DNA from: Streptomyces tagetis
GTDB lineage: Bacteria > Actinomycetota > Actinomycetes > Streptomycetales > Streptomycetaceae
DNA length: 64,000 nt
Reading direction: 5' to 3'
Assembly (NCBI RefSeq): GCF_018069565.1
Contig: NZ_JAGPNL010000003.1
Coordinates: 124,001-188,000, forward strand
In this document: piece by piece, positions 15,611 through 26,262 of the stretch
How the letters are laid out: every line of letters starts with the position of its first letter
Numbering within the stretch: position 1 is the stretch's first letter
The notes under the pieces: model-generated
Databases searched by the model: none
Told to the model about the DNA's origin: nothing
What the model saw: only the letters and a program-made list of their open reading frames with translations
Made by a program: the position numbers and the translations under genes

Positions 15611-18007
15611 ATGCCGGCTCGCGTCCCCGCCCATGCCCGTTCGGCCCGGACGGAGCAGTTCCATCCGGCCCACAGTCCACCGTCCGGCCCACCGCGGCGC
15701 TTCCACCTGGCCGGTGCCGATCTCTCTGCCTCGGTGGCGGTCTTCCTGATCGCACTGCCGCTGTCCCTGGGCATCGCCCTCGCCACCGGGGCTCCCCTCC
15801 AGGCCGGCCTCGTGGCCGCCGCGGTGGGAGGGATCGTCGCGGGACGGCTCGGCGGCAGCCCGCTCCAGGTCAGCGGCCCCGCCGCCGGACTGACCGTGGT
15901 CACCGCCGACCTCATCCAGCGCTACGGATGGCGCACGACCTGCGCCATCACCGTCCTCGCCGGTCTCGTCCAGCTCGCCCTGGGCTGCCTGCGCGTGGCC
16001 CGCGGCGCCCTCGCCGTCAGCCCCGCCATCGTGCACGGCATACTCGCCGGCATCGGCGTCACCATCGCCGTCGCCCAGATACACATCGTGCTCGGCGGCA
16101 CCCCGCAGAGTTCGGTACCGGACAACCTGCGTGCGCTGCCCGCCCAGTTGGCGCATCCCCAGCCGGCCGACCTGGCGGCCGGCGCGCTCACCCTGACCCT
16201 GCTCCTGCTCTGGCCGCGTCTTCCCGGGCGGGCCGGCCGGCTCCTGGGGAGAGTCCCCGCCGCCCTGATCGCCGTCACCGGGGCCACCGCCGTCGCCCTG
16301 CTCACCGGGCTCCGGCTGCCCAGGGTCGACCTGCCGTCCTGGAGCAGCCACGCGCTGGCCTCCCTGCCCGAGGGCCCGGTGCTCGGCCTCGCCGCCGCCG
16401 TACTCACCACCACGCTGGTGTGCAGCGTGCAGTCCCTGCTCGGCGCGGTCGCCGTCGACAAGCTCGTCGCCGCACGGCCGGGGTCGGCCGGGCGGGCCGG
16501 GCGGTCCGACCTCGACCGGGAACTGCTCGGCCAGGGCGCCGCCAACATCGCCTCGGGGGCACTCGGTGGACTGCCCGTCGCCGGGGTGGCCGTACGCAGT
16601 TCCGCGAACATCGCCGCGGGGGCCGTCAGCCGGAACTCCGCGGTGCTGCACGGCGTTCTCATAGTGATCGCCGCCCTGTTGCTGGTGCCCGTTCTCCAAC
16701 TGATCCCGCTGGCCTCGCTCGCCGCGCTGGTCATGGCCGTCGGCCTCAAGATGGTCTCCCTGAACCACGTGCGCACGGTGACCCGCCACCGTGAGATCGC
16801 GGTCTACGCCGTCACCACCGGCGGCGTCGTCTTCCTCGGCGTCCTGGAGGGCGTGGCACTCGGCATCGCCGTGGCCGTGGCCGTCGCGCTGCACCGCCTG
16901 ACCCGCACCCGCATCACCCACGACGAACGGGAAGGAGTCCATCACGTCCGTGTCCGCGGCCCGTTGACGTTCCTCGCCGTGCCCCGGCTCAGCCGGGTCC
17001 TGCACCAGATCCCTCACGAGGCCGGTGCGGTCGTGGAGTTGGGCGGTTCGTTCATCGACCACGCGGCACACGAGGCACTCCAGGACTGGCGGCGGACGCA
17101 CACCGCGCGCGGCGGCCGGGCCGAGATCCTGGGCCGCCCACCAGGCACCCGCACCGGCCAACGCCCCGAGTCCGACGGGGACGGCGACCGGTCGGCGCCC
17201 TCCGACGGGAGTGGCACCGCCGCCGGCCGCCCCACCGCCCGCGTGCCCACGAGACCCGGGGCGATACGCCCGGCCGCGGGCACAGAAGCCGCTCCGCCCG
17301 ATACCGGCACGCCAGGACGGCGGACACCAGGACGCCGGAGAGCCGGCCCGGCCCACCTACTCCTGATCTGCGCCGACGCGCGCGAGGCCATCCCGGTGAC
17401 CAGCGCCGCCGGCCCCGACGAGGTCTTCGTGGTGTGCAACGTGGGCAACCTCGTGCCACCGCCCGGCGAGGAGAGCGGGGACGACTCGGTGGCCGCCGCG
17501 ATCGAGTACGCGGTCGACGTGCTCAGGGTGCGGTCCATCACCGTGTGCGGACACGGGAGGTGCGGGGCGATGGGCGCCCTGCTCCGTACGTCACCCTCGG
17601 GTGCGCGGACGCCGCTCAGGCGGTGGCTGCGGTACGGGCGGCCGAGCCTGGACCTCGCGGCGGACACCGAGGCGTCCTGGGCCCGGCTGCCCGGCGGCGG
17701 ACCCGTGGACGCGATCGAGCGCCTCGCCCTGGCCAACGTGGTCCAGCAGGTCGAGCACCTGCGGGCCCACGAGGCGGTGTCCCGTGCCGTGCGGGAGGGA
17801 CGCCTGGAACTGCGCGGCCGGTACGCCGCGCCGGACGGGACGGGGGCGTACTCGTTCCGCGGGACCCAGCGCGCCCACGGGACGCCCCCACAGTGGGCCG
17901 TCGAGCCCGGCGATCCTGTCCGGAGCGCCATCGAGCCCTCCCAGGAGCCCGAGGACCCCGTCCGAAAGGCTGAGGAACCTGCCCCGGAGCCCGGCCCCTC
18001 CACCTGA
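15611..18007 (+). CDS. SulP anion transporter fused to a beta-carbonic anhydrase
   Basis: A 798-residue two-domain protein. Residues ~35-430 are a SulP/SLC26 permease with about ten hydrophobic helices, followed by a STAS-like segment to about 510. After a Pro/Arg/Gly-rich linker comes a beta-carbonic anhydrase: Cys587, Asp589 and Arg591 (CADAR), then His648 and Cys651 (CGHGRCG), so all zinc ligands and the Asp-Arg dyad are present. The fusion suggests bicarbonate or sulfate uptake linked to CO2/bicarbonate interconversion at the membrane. ATG 15611 has AGGGAG just upstream; an upstream extension is low-complexity and unlikely. The C-terminal 50 residues are acidic and Pro-rich. Confidence 0.9.
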   Translation: MPARVPAHARSARTEQFHPAHSPPSGPPRRFHLAGADLSASVAVFLIALPLSLGIALATGAPLQAGLVAAAVGGIVAGRLGGSPLQVSGPAAGLTVVTADLIQRYGWRTTCAITVLAGLVQLALGCLRVARGALAVSPAIVHGILAGIGVTIAVAQIHIVLGGTPQSSVPDNLRALPAQLAHPQPADLAAGALTLTLLLLWPRLPGRAGRLLGRVPAALIAVTGATAVALLTGLRLPRVDLPSWSSHALASLPEGPVLGLAAAVLTTTLVCSVQSLLGAVAVDKLVAARPGSAGRAGRSDLDRELLGQGAANIASGALGGLPVAGVAVRSSANIAAGAVSRNSAVLHGVLIVIAALLLVPVLQLIPLASLAALVMAVGLKMVSLNHVRTVTRHREIAVYAVTTGGVVFLGVLEGVALGIAVAVAVALHRLTRTRITHDEREGVHHVRVRGPLTFLAVPRLSRVLHQIPHEAGAVVELGGSFIDHAAHEALQDWRRTHTARGGRAEILGRPPGTRTGQRPESDGDGDRSAPSDGSGTAAGRPTARVPTRPGAIRPAAGTEAAPPDTGTPGRRTPGRRRAGPAHLLLICADAREAIPVTSAAGPDEVFVVCNVGNLVPPPGEESGDDSVAAAIEYAVDVLRVRSITVCGHGRCGAMGALLRTSPSGARTPLRRWLRYGRPSLDLAADTEASWARLPGGGPVDAIERLALANVVQQVEHLRAHEAVSRAVREGRLELRGRYAAPDGTGAYSFRGTQRAHGTPPQWAVEPGDPVRSAIEPSQEPEDPVRKAEEPAPEPGPST

Positions 18008-18439
18008 CCGGCAGGTGGCCGTCCAGCCCGCACCGGGCCCGCCGGGACCCACCCACCCCCACACCACCGGCGCCCCAAATCCGGCGCCGGTCATCCCGGC
18101 CCCCGTACCCGGCCCCCGACACCTGGCACCCCGCACCCCGCACCCCGCACCCTGCGGCACCCGGCACCCGGCACCCGGCGCCCCAGCTTGGGTCGGCTGC
18201 CCCGCGGCGGGGGTTCCCGGCCGCGGAGTGTGAGAGGCGTTACAAAGGGTGAACTCCGTACGGTCCGCGTCCGTGGGTACGAATGACCGCCGGTCACGGC
18301 AGCAGTCGACCAGCGTCCGAGTGGCCCCCAGGGCCTCAGAAAGGTCTACACCAATTGATCATCGCCCCTTGTCAGCGGCCCCCGGGTCTGATGAGCTGTG
18401 GCCTGGGACACAACGGACACCCCGAGAAAGGGAGATGTC
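18008..18439. other. Intergenic region with GCACCC-type tandem repeats
   Basis: About 430 bases. From about 18117 to 18185 there is a run of 7-base repeats of the form GGCACCC / GCACCCC. The right half (18230-18430) is less GC-rich and must hold the acsA promoter. No gene is supported. Confidence 0.5.
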
Positions 18440-20395
<1,956 letters not shown>

Positions 20396-20840
20396 CCCGG
20401 CCGGTCCCACCGGCCCACCGGCCCACCGGCCCCACCGCTCCAGCCAGCCCGGCCGGTCCGGTTCAGCCAGTCCGGCCCCACCGGCCCCACCGGTCCAGCC
20501 AGCCCGGTCGATCCGGTTCATCCGATCCATCCAGCCGCCCCGGTCCATCCGACCGGGGCGGCCGGCACCGTCCGTCCGCCCCGGTGCCTCCGTCCGGGCT
20601 CCGTACCGTCGGCCCCGGCTCCTGCCCCTGAGAATTCCGTGCCGGCGGACGGTTTCCGCCCCTGAACCCCTGCTGTCGGCCGGTGTCTCTTCGCGGGGAC
20701 CGCGTGCCGCGCGCTCGCGTTCTGTAAGCTGAGAGACGCGTAAGCGATACGGCAAGATCAACAACACAGTTCCTCATGGTGCGCCGGGAAGTCTGGTCGG
20801 CACGTGTTCCGTGCTGCCCACCGACCGGAGGTTCTTCCCC
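20396..20840. other. Intergenic region with CCGGTCC/CCACCGG repeats
   Basis: From 20400 to about 20560 the sequence is made of degenerate 10-20 base repeats rich in CCGGTCC, CCACCGG and CCAGCC. The right half (20690-20790) is less GC-rich (GTAAGCTGAGAG, GATACGGCAAGATCAACAAC) and probably carries the nhaA promoter. No gene is supported. Confidence 0.5.
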
Positions 20841-22271
20841 GTGACCGCGCCCCGCACCCCCCGCAAGGCCCTCGGACGTCTGTCCCTCCCGGAGCGGACC
20901 TACGTCACCGACGCCCTGCGCACCGAGACCGTCGGGGGCGTCCTCCTCCTCGTCGCCGCGGTCGCCGCGCTGGTCTGGGCCAACGTACCGGCGCTGCGGT
21001 CGAGCTACGCGAGCGTCAGCGACTTCCACCTGGGCCCCTCCGCCCTCGGCCTGGACCTGTCGGTCGCGCACTGGGCCGCCGACGGTCTGCTCGCGGTCTT
21101 CTTCTTCGTGGCCGGCATCGAGCTCAAACGGGAACTCGTCGCCGGCGACCTCAAGGACCCGAAGGCCGCCGCACTGCCGGTGGTCGCCGCACTGTGCGGC
21201 ATGGCGGTGCCGGCGCTCGTCTACACGGTCACCAGCGCGGCGGGCGGCGGTTCGCTCGCGGGGTGGGCGGTGCCCACCGCGACGGACATCGCGTTCGCGC
21301 TCGCGGTGCTCGCCGTCATCGGCACCTCCCTGCCGAGCGCGCTGCGCGCCTTCCTGCTGACGCTCGCCGTGGTCGACGACCTCTTCGCCATCCTGATCAT
21401 CGCCGTCTTCTTCACCGACACGCTGAACTTCGCCGCGCTCGGCGGCGCCGTCGCCGGGCTCGTCGTCTTCTGGCTGCTGCTCCGCAAGGGCGTCCGCGGC
21501 TGGTACGTATACGTCCCTCTCGGCCTCGCCATCTGGGGGCTGATGTACAACAGCGGCATCCACGCCACCATCGCGGGCGTGGCGATGGGCCTGATGCTGC
21601 GCTGCCACACCCGTGAGGGTGAGTCGCGGTCTCCCGGCGAGCGCATCGAGCACCTCGTGCGTCCCCTGTCGGCGGGGCTGGCCGTCCCGCTCTTCGCCCT
21701 CTTCAGCGCGGGCGTGGCCTTCTCCGGCAGTGCGATCGCCGACGTGTTCACCCGTCCGGAGACCCTCGGTGTCGTGCTCGGGCTCGTGGTCGGCAAGACG
21801 CTGGGCATCTTCGGTGGTACGTGGCTGACGGCGCGTTTCACGCGGGCCTCGCTCAGCGAGGACCTCGCGTGGGCCGACGTGTTCGCGGTGGCGACCCTGG
21901 CCGGCATCGGGTTCACCGTCTCCCTGCTCATCGGCGAGCTGGCCTTCACCGACGACCCCGCGATGACCGACGGCGTCAAGGCGGCCGTCCTGACCGGCTC
22001 CCTGATCGCGACGGCCGTGGCCACGGTGCTGCTGAAGATGCGGAACGCCAAGTACCGCCGGATGACGGAGGAAGAGAACCGCGACGACGACCTCAGTGGC
22101 GTCCCGGACGTCTACGAGGAGGACGACCCGGCGTACCACCTGAGGATGGCCGTCATCCACGAGCGGAAGGCCGCCGAGCACCGCCGACTCGCCCGGGAGA
22201 AGGCCGACGGGCGGCACGGGCTTGCCGAAGTGACGGGCGGGGCAGGCGAGGAGGGCGACGGTCCGGCATGA
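20841..22271 (+). CDS. nhaA: Na+/H+ antiporter NhaA
   Basis: A 476-residue, about 12-helix antiporter. The essential Asp pair lies in AVVDDLFAIL (Asp179-Asp180), and FVAGIELKREL near 96 is also typical. It exports sodium in exchange for protons and supports pH and salt tolerance. The hydrophilic C-terminal tail of about 65 residues is longer than in E. coli NhaA. GTG 20841 has a perfect GGAGG nine bases upstream, so I prefer it to the in-frame ATG at 20811. About 100 bases separate it from the next gene, so it may be partly co-transcribed with it. Confidence 0.93.
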   Translation: MTAPRTPRKALGRLSLPERTYVTDALRTETVGGVLLLVAAVAALVWANVPALRSSYASVSDFHLGPSALGLDLSVAHWAADGLLAVFFFVAGIELKRELVAGDLKDPKAAALPVVAALCGMAVPALVYTVTSAAGGGSLAGWAVPTATDIAFALAVLAVIGTSLPSALRAFLLTLAVVDDLFAILIIAVFFTDTLNFAALGGAVAGLVVFWLLLRKGVRGWYVYVPLGLAIWGLMYNSGIHATIAGVAMGLMLRCHTREGESRSPGERIEHLVRPLSAGLAVPLFALFSAGVAFSGSAIADVFTRPETLGVVLGLVVGKTLGIFGGTWLTARFTRASLSEDLAWADVFAVATLAGIGFTVSLLIGELAFTDDPAMTDGVKAAVLTGSLIATAVATVLLKMRNAKYRRMTEEENRDDDLSGVPDVYEEDDPAYHLRMAVIHERKAAEHRRLAREKADGRHGLAEVTGGAGEEGDGPA

Positions 22272-22373
22272 TCTGACGAGACGGTACAAAAGACGGGACC
22301 GTACGCAGTCAGGCAGAAGACGACAGGCAACGGACTCGTACGCACATCAGCCAGTAGGAAGAGGGAGACCGCG

Positions 22374-22862
22374 ATGAGCGCACCCGACGGCGGCCCGGTC
22401 GGCACCGAACGCAGCATCGGCCATCTGTTCGCCTCGGCGACCACCGAGATGTCCGCGCTGGTGCACGACGAGATCGCCCTGGCCAAGGCGCAGCTCAAGC
22501 AGGACGTCAAACGGGCCGTCACCGGCGGCGGGGCCCTCTCGGTCGCGGCCGTGCTCCTGCTCTTCTCGCTGCCGATGCTGAACTTCGCGCTGGCCTACGG
22601 CATCCGGACGTGGACCGGCTGGAACCTCGCGCTCTGCTTCCTGCTCTCCTTCGCGGCGAACGCGCTGGTCGCCCTGGTCCTGGCGCTGATCGGCCTGGTC
22701 TTCGCCAAGAAGGCGAAGAAGGGCCGCGGCCCGCAGAAGGTCGCCTCCTCGGTGAAGCAGTCGGCGGGGGTCCTCCAGCACGCCAAGCCGCACCCGCGTC
22801 CGGAACTGCCCCAGGACCGCGCCCCCGAGGCCATCGAGGCTGTGGCACGCTCGTCCTCATGA
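22374..22862 (+). CDS. Phage-holin-family (DUF1469-type) membrane protein
   Basis: A 162-residue protein with an amphipathic N-terminus (SIGHLFASATTEMSALVHDEIALAKAQ), two hydrophobic helices near 52-77 and 83-110, and a basic, Pro-rich tail. This is the layout of the DUF1469/Actinobacterial holin-like family, small membrane proteins found in many actinobacteria; no lytic role is implied. The stop overlaps the start of the hydrolase by four bases (ATGA), so the two are translationally coupled. The function is not known. Confidence 0.8.
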   Translation: MSAPDGGPVGTERSIGHLFASATTEMSALVHDEIALAKAQLKQDVKRAVTGGGALSVAAVLLLFSLPMLNFALAYGIRTWTGWNLALCFLLSFAANALVALVLALIGLVFAKKAKKGRGPQKVASSVKQSAGVLQHAKPHPRPELPQDRAPEAIEAVARSSS

Positions 22863-23809
22863 CGGACCCCGCCACTCCTTCGGCCCAACCCGCCTCGGTC
22901 GTACGCCAGGGCGTCCCCGGCGGACGCGAGGTGACCCACCGGGACGTCGCCGCCAACGGCGCCCGCTTCCACATCGCCGAGCTGGGCGAGGGGCCGCTGG
23001 TGCTGCTGCTGCACGGCTTCCCGCAGTTCTGGTGGACCTGGCGACACCAGTTGACGGCGCTCGCCGACGCCGGATTCCGCGCGGTCGCCATGGACCTGCG
23101 CGGCGTCGGCGGCAGTGACCGCACCCCGCGCGGCTACGACCCCGCGGGACTCGCCCTCGACATCACCGGCGTGATCCGCTCCCTCGGCGAGCCGGACGCC
23201 GCGCTGGTCGGCCACGACCTGGGCGCCTACCTGGCCTGGACGGCCGCGGCGATGCGGCCCAAGCTGGTGCGCCGGCTGGCGGTGTCGTCGATGCCGCACC
23301 CCCGGCGCTGGCGTTCCGCGATGCTCGGCGACCTGCGGCAGACCCGGGCGGGTTCCTTCGTCTGGGGCTTCCAGCGCCCCTGGGTACCGGAGCGCCAACT
23401 GACCGCGGACGACGGCGCGCTGGTCGGCCGTCTGATCCGGGAGTGGTCCGGGCCCAAGCCGGTGGACGACGAGGCGGTGGAGGTCTACCGCCGGGCCATG
23501 TGCATCCCCTCGACGGCGCACTGCTCGATCGAGCCGTACCGCTGGATGGTGCGCTCGCTGGCCCGGCCCGACGGCGTCCAGTTCTACCGGCGGATGAAGC
23601 GGCCGGTGCGGGTGCCCACCCTGCACCTGCACGGTTCGCTGGACCCGGTGATGCGCACGGGCAGCGCGGCGGGATCGGGACGGTACGTCGAAGCGCCGTA
23701 CCGCTGGCGGCTGTTCGACGGGCTCGGACACTTCCCGCACGAGGAGGCCCCGGTCCTTTTCTCCACAGAACTGATCAATTGGCTGAAAGATCCCGAGCCC
23801 GATCGGTGA
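22859..23809 (+). CDS. Alpha/beta-hydrolase, epoxide-hydrolase-like
   Basis: A 316-residue alpha/beta-hydrolase. The oxyanion motif HGFPQFWWTW is near residue 53, the nucleophile elbow VGHDLGAYLAW near 119-129 has Asp rather than Ser, GSLDPV near 263 gives the charge-relay acid, and GLGHFPHEE near 293 gives the catalytic His. An Asp nucleophile with HGFP points to an epoxide hydrolase or haloalkane-dehalogenase-type enzyme; the cap region has a Tyr-rich stretch suited to an epoxide hydrolase. The natural substrate is unknown. It is coupled to the upstream membrane protein. Confidence 0.85.
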   Translation: MTDPATPSAQPASVVRQGVPGGREVTHRDVAANGARFHIAELGEGPLVLLLHGFPQFWWTWRHQLTALADAGFRAVAMDLRGVGGSDRTPRGYDPAGLALDITGVIRSLGEPDAALVGHDLGAYLAWTAAAMRPKLVRRLAVSSMPHPRRWRSAMLGDLRQTRAGSFVWGFQRPWVPERQLTADDGALVGRLIREWSGPKPVDDEAVEVYRRAMCIPSTAHCSIEPYRWMVRSLARPDGVQFYRRMKRPVRVPTLHLHGSLDPVMRTGSAAGSGRYVEAPYRWRLFDGLGHFPHEEAPVLFSTELINWLKDPEPDR

Positions 23810-23937
23810 CCGGACGGACGCTCCCGGTGTCCGACCGCGGAACACTCGTCGTATGAACGGCCACTTGCCGCACGCATAGGCCAATTGGGGACCCGGGAAA
23901 CGGTTATGGACCTTGGGGCGGGGGCACACGTCCGGGT

Positions 23938-24126
23938 ATGGGCTGGACGCACGACTACAACGACGTAGCACGCGACGGCCGCTCCACGAGCGGCGTGAAC
24001 CCCCATCCGCGAGGCGGCACGACCGCGCGATGGGCGAACGCGGACGATCCCCGGGTGGGCATTCCGCGCATCCTGCGCCGCCGGGCCCGCTGGGTCTCCG
24101 TACGGCTCCGCCATCCCCGGGGCTGA
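23938..24126 (+). CDS. Small basic hypothetical protein
   Basis: A 62-codon frame with strong third-base GC bias, giving a Arg-rich protein (ARWANADDPRVGIPRILRRR and a Trp-containing C-terminus). No family is recognised and no membrane segment is seen. It sits alone between the hydrolase and the convergent protease gene. Codon use supports a real gene; the lack of a clear ribosome binding site argues for caution. Confidence 0.5.
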   Translation: MGWTHDYNDVARDGRSTSGVNPHPRGGTTARWANADDPRVGIPRILRRRARWVSVRLRHPRG

Positions 24127-24175
24127 GCCCCGCACAGGCCGGGGCGTCTGACTCCCACTCCCGCACGCCGCACCC

Positions 24176-25375
24176 CTAGAGAGCGCAGCTATCGCTGTCC
24201 ACCTGCTGGTTGGCGGTGCGGCCCTTCTCGATGTCCTCGCGGATCTCGTCCACGGTGAGCGCGTAGCCGGTGTCGGGGTCGTCCAGGGACTTGGCGAAGA
24301 CCACGCCGTACACCTCGCCCTGGGGCGTGAGCAGGGGGCCGCCGGAGTTGCCCTGACGGACGGTCGCGTACAGGGAGTACACGTCGCGGCGGACGGTGTC
24401 GCGGCGGTAGATGTCCGGGCCGTTGGCCGTGATCCGGCCGCGGACGCGGGCGGCGCGGACGTCGTACGCCCCGTTCTCCGGGAAGCCGGCGACGATGGCG
24501 CTCGTCCCGCTGCTCGCGTCCTGGTCGGCGAAGCGCAGCACGGGCGCCTTCATCTCGGGCACGTCGAGGACGGCGATGTCGCGCCGCCAGTCGTAGAGGA
24601 CGACGGTGGCGTCGTACTTCCGGCCCTCGCCGCCTATCTGGACGGTGGGTTCGTCGACGCCGCCCACGACGTGGGCGTTGGTCATCACCCGGCGGTCGGC
24701 GAAGACGAAGCCGGTGCCCTCCAGGACCTTGCCGCAGCCGGGGGCGGTGCCCATCACCTTGACGATGGAGCGCTGGGCCCGGGTGGCGACCGCGCTGTTG
24801 GCGAGGGCCGGGTCGGGCGGCTGCACGCTGGTGATGGGCTCGTTGGAGAACGGGCTGAAGACCTGCGGGAAGCCGTTCTGCGCGAGGATCGAGGAGAAGT
24901 CGGCGAACCAGGTGTCGGCCTGGGCGGGCAGCGCCCGTGACACGCCGAGCAGCACCTTGGAGCTGCGGACCTCCTTGCCGAGCGTGGGCAGGGTGGTGCC
25001 GGCCAGGGCGGAGCCGATCAGCCAGGCGACCAGCAGCATCGCCACGACGTTGACCAGGGCGCCGCCGGTGGCGTCCAGGGCGCGGGCCGGGGACCAGGTG
25101 ATGTAGCGGCGCAGCTTGTTGCCGAGGTGGGTGGTGAGGGCCTGGCCGACGGAGGCGCAGACGATCACGACGACGACCGCGACGACGGCGGCGACCGTGC
25201 TCACCTCGGCGTTGTCCGTCAGCGCGTCCCACAGGACCGGCAGCAGGTAGACGGCGACGAGACCGCCGCCGAGGAAGCCGGTGACGGACAGGATGCCGAC
25301 GACGAAGCCCTGTCGGTAGCCGACGACGGCGAACCAGACGGCAGCGAGCAGCAGCAGGATGTCCAGCACGTTCAC
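24176..25375 (-). CDS. marP: MarP-type membrane serine protease
   Basis: A 399-residue protein. The first ~150 residues contain four hydrophobic helices (CvpA-like domain), followed by a trypsin-like protease domain in which His235 (TNAHVVG), Asp266 (RRDIAVLD) and Ser344 (GNSGGPL) form the triad. Cys214 and Cys397 sit at the positions of the redox-sensitive disulfide known in Mycobacterium tuberculosis MarP. Length and residue positions match MarP within two residues, which supports GTG 25375 over the upstream ATG 25447. Mycobacterial MarP protects against acid and oxidative stress by activating a cell-wall hydrolase; a similar periplasmic role is inferred here. Confidence 0.9.
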   Translation of the reverse strand: MNVLDILLLLAAVWFAVVGYRQGFVVGILSVTGFLGGGLVAVYLLPVLWDALTDNAEVSTVAAVVAVVVVIVCASVGQALTTHLGNKLRRYITWSPARALDATGGALVNVVAMLLVAWLIGSALAGTTLPTLGKEVRSSKVLLGVSRALPAQADTWFADFSSILAQNGFPQVFSPFSNEPITSVQPPDPALANSAVATRAQRSIVKVMGTAPGCGKVLEGTGFVFADRRVMTNAHVVGGVDEPTVQIGGEGRKYDATVVLYDWRRDIAVLDVPEMKAPVLRFADQDASSGTSAIVAGFPENGAYDVRAARVRGRITANGPDIYRRDTVRRDVYSLYATVRQGNSGGPLLTPQGEVYGVVFAKSLDDPDTGYALTVDEIREDIEKGRTANQQVDSDSCAL

Positions 25376-25493
25376 TAGTGGGGGCCCTCGCCTCGTCCTC
25401 TTCCGCTCACGTCGGACCGGCCGGGCGTCGGACCGCCGCGGCGGCAACAGGACACGGCGTCCCCCGGAACGACACAGTACGCGGGCCAGCCTG

Positions 25494-26207
25494 TCATGAG
25501 CGCCGGTCCAGCGGGACCTGCTTCTCCCGGTCCCAGGGCCGCTCCCAGCCCGCGAAGTGCAGCAACCGGTCGATGATCCCCGCCGTGAAACCCCAGACCA
25601 GGGCCGATTCGACCAGGAATGCCGGGCCTCGGTGGCCGCTCGGGTGGGAGGCGGTGACGCGGTTGGCCGGGTCCGTGAGATCCGCCACCGGCACGGTGAA
25701 GACGCGGGCGGTCTCGCGGGGGTCGACCACGCCGACCGGGCTCGGCTCGCGCCACCAGGCCAGCACCGGCGTGACGACGAAGCCGCTGACCGGGATGTAC
25801 AGCTTGGGCAGGGCGCCGAAGAGCTGGACGCCGGACGGGTCGAGCCCGGTCTCCTCCTCGGCCTCGCGCAGCGCGGCCCGCAGCGGGCCCTCGCCCTGCG
25901 GATCGCCGTCCTCCGGATCGAGGGCGCCGCCGGGGAAGGCGGGCTGTCCGGCGTGCGAACGCAGGGTGCCGGCCCGCTCCATGAGCAGCAGCTCGGGCCC
26001 GCGACCGCGTCCGCCCTCGCCGCGGGGCGTGCCCTCGCCGAAGAGGACCAGAACGGCGGACTGCCGCCCCTCCCCGTTCTCCGGGGGGAGGAAGCGGCTG
26101 AGCTGCCCCGGCCGCACCGTCCGCCCGGCCCGCGCCACCGGCTCCAGCCAGCCGGGCAGGCCCGACTCGCTCAGTCTCACGTCGCGGATCTCGCCCGCCC
26201 TCGTCAT
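25494..26207 (-). CDS. Nudix hydrolase, CoA pyrophosphatase type
   Basis: A 237-residue Nudix protein. The CoA-pyrophosphatase signature region LLLMERAGTLRSHAGQPAFPGG precedes the Nudix box, which is REAEEETGL with the upstream GG and Glu; a short Asp/Gly-rich insert (PEDGDPQGEGP) lengthens the box. The expected reaction is cleavage of CoA or its derivatives to 3',5'-ADP and a phosphopantetheine. It lies between marP and nth on the same strand, with 55 bases to nth and about 120 to marP, an arrangement shared with other actinomycetes. Confidence 0.85.
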   Translation of the reverse strand: MTRAGEIRDVRLSESGLPGWLEPVARAGRTVRPGQLSRFLPPENGEGRQSAVLVLFGEGTPRGEGGRGRGPELLLMERAGTLRSHAGQPAFPGGALDPEDGDPQGEGPLRAALREAEEETGLDPSGVQLFGALPKLYIPVSGFVVTPVLAWWREPSPVGVVDPRETARVFTVPVADLTDPANRVTASHPSGHRGPAFLVESALVWGFTAGIIDRLLHFAGWERPWDREKQVPLDRRS

Positions 26208-26262
26208 CGCCGCCTCCCCCGTCCTGCACCGTCCAACGCCCGACGCCCCCGCGTTCGTTCCG

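Noticed and set aside
22374..22862. Prophage lysis gene
   Set aside because: The holin-family label reflects membrane topology only; no phage genes surround it.
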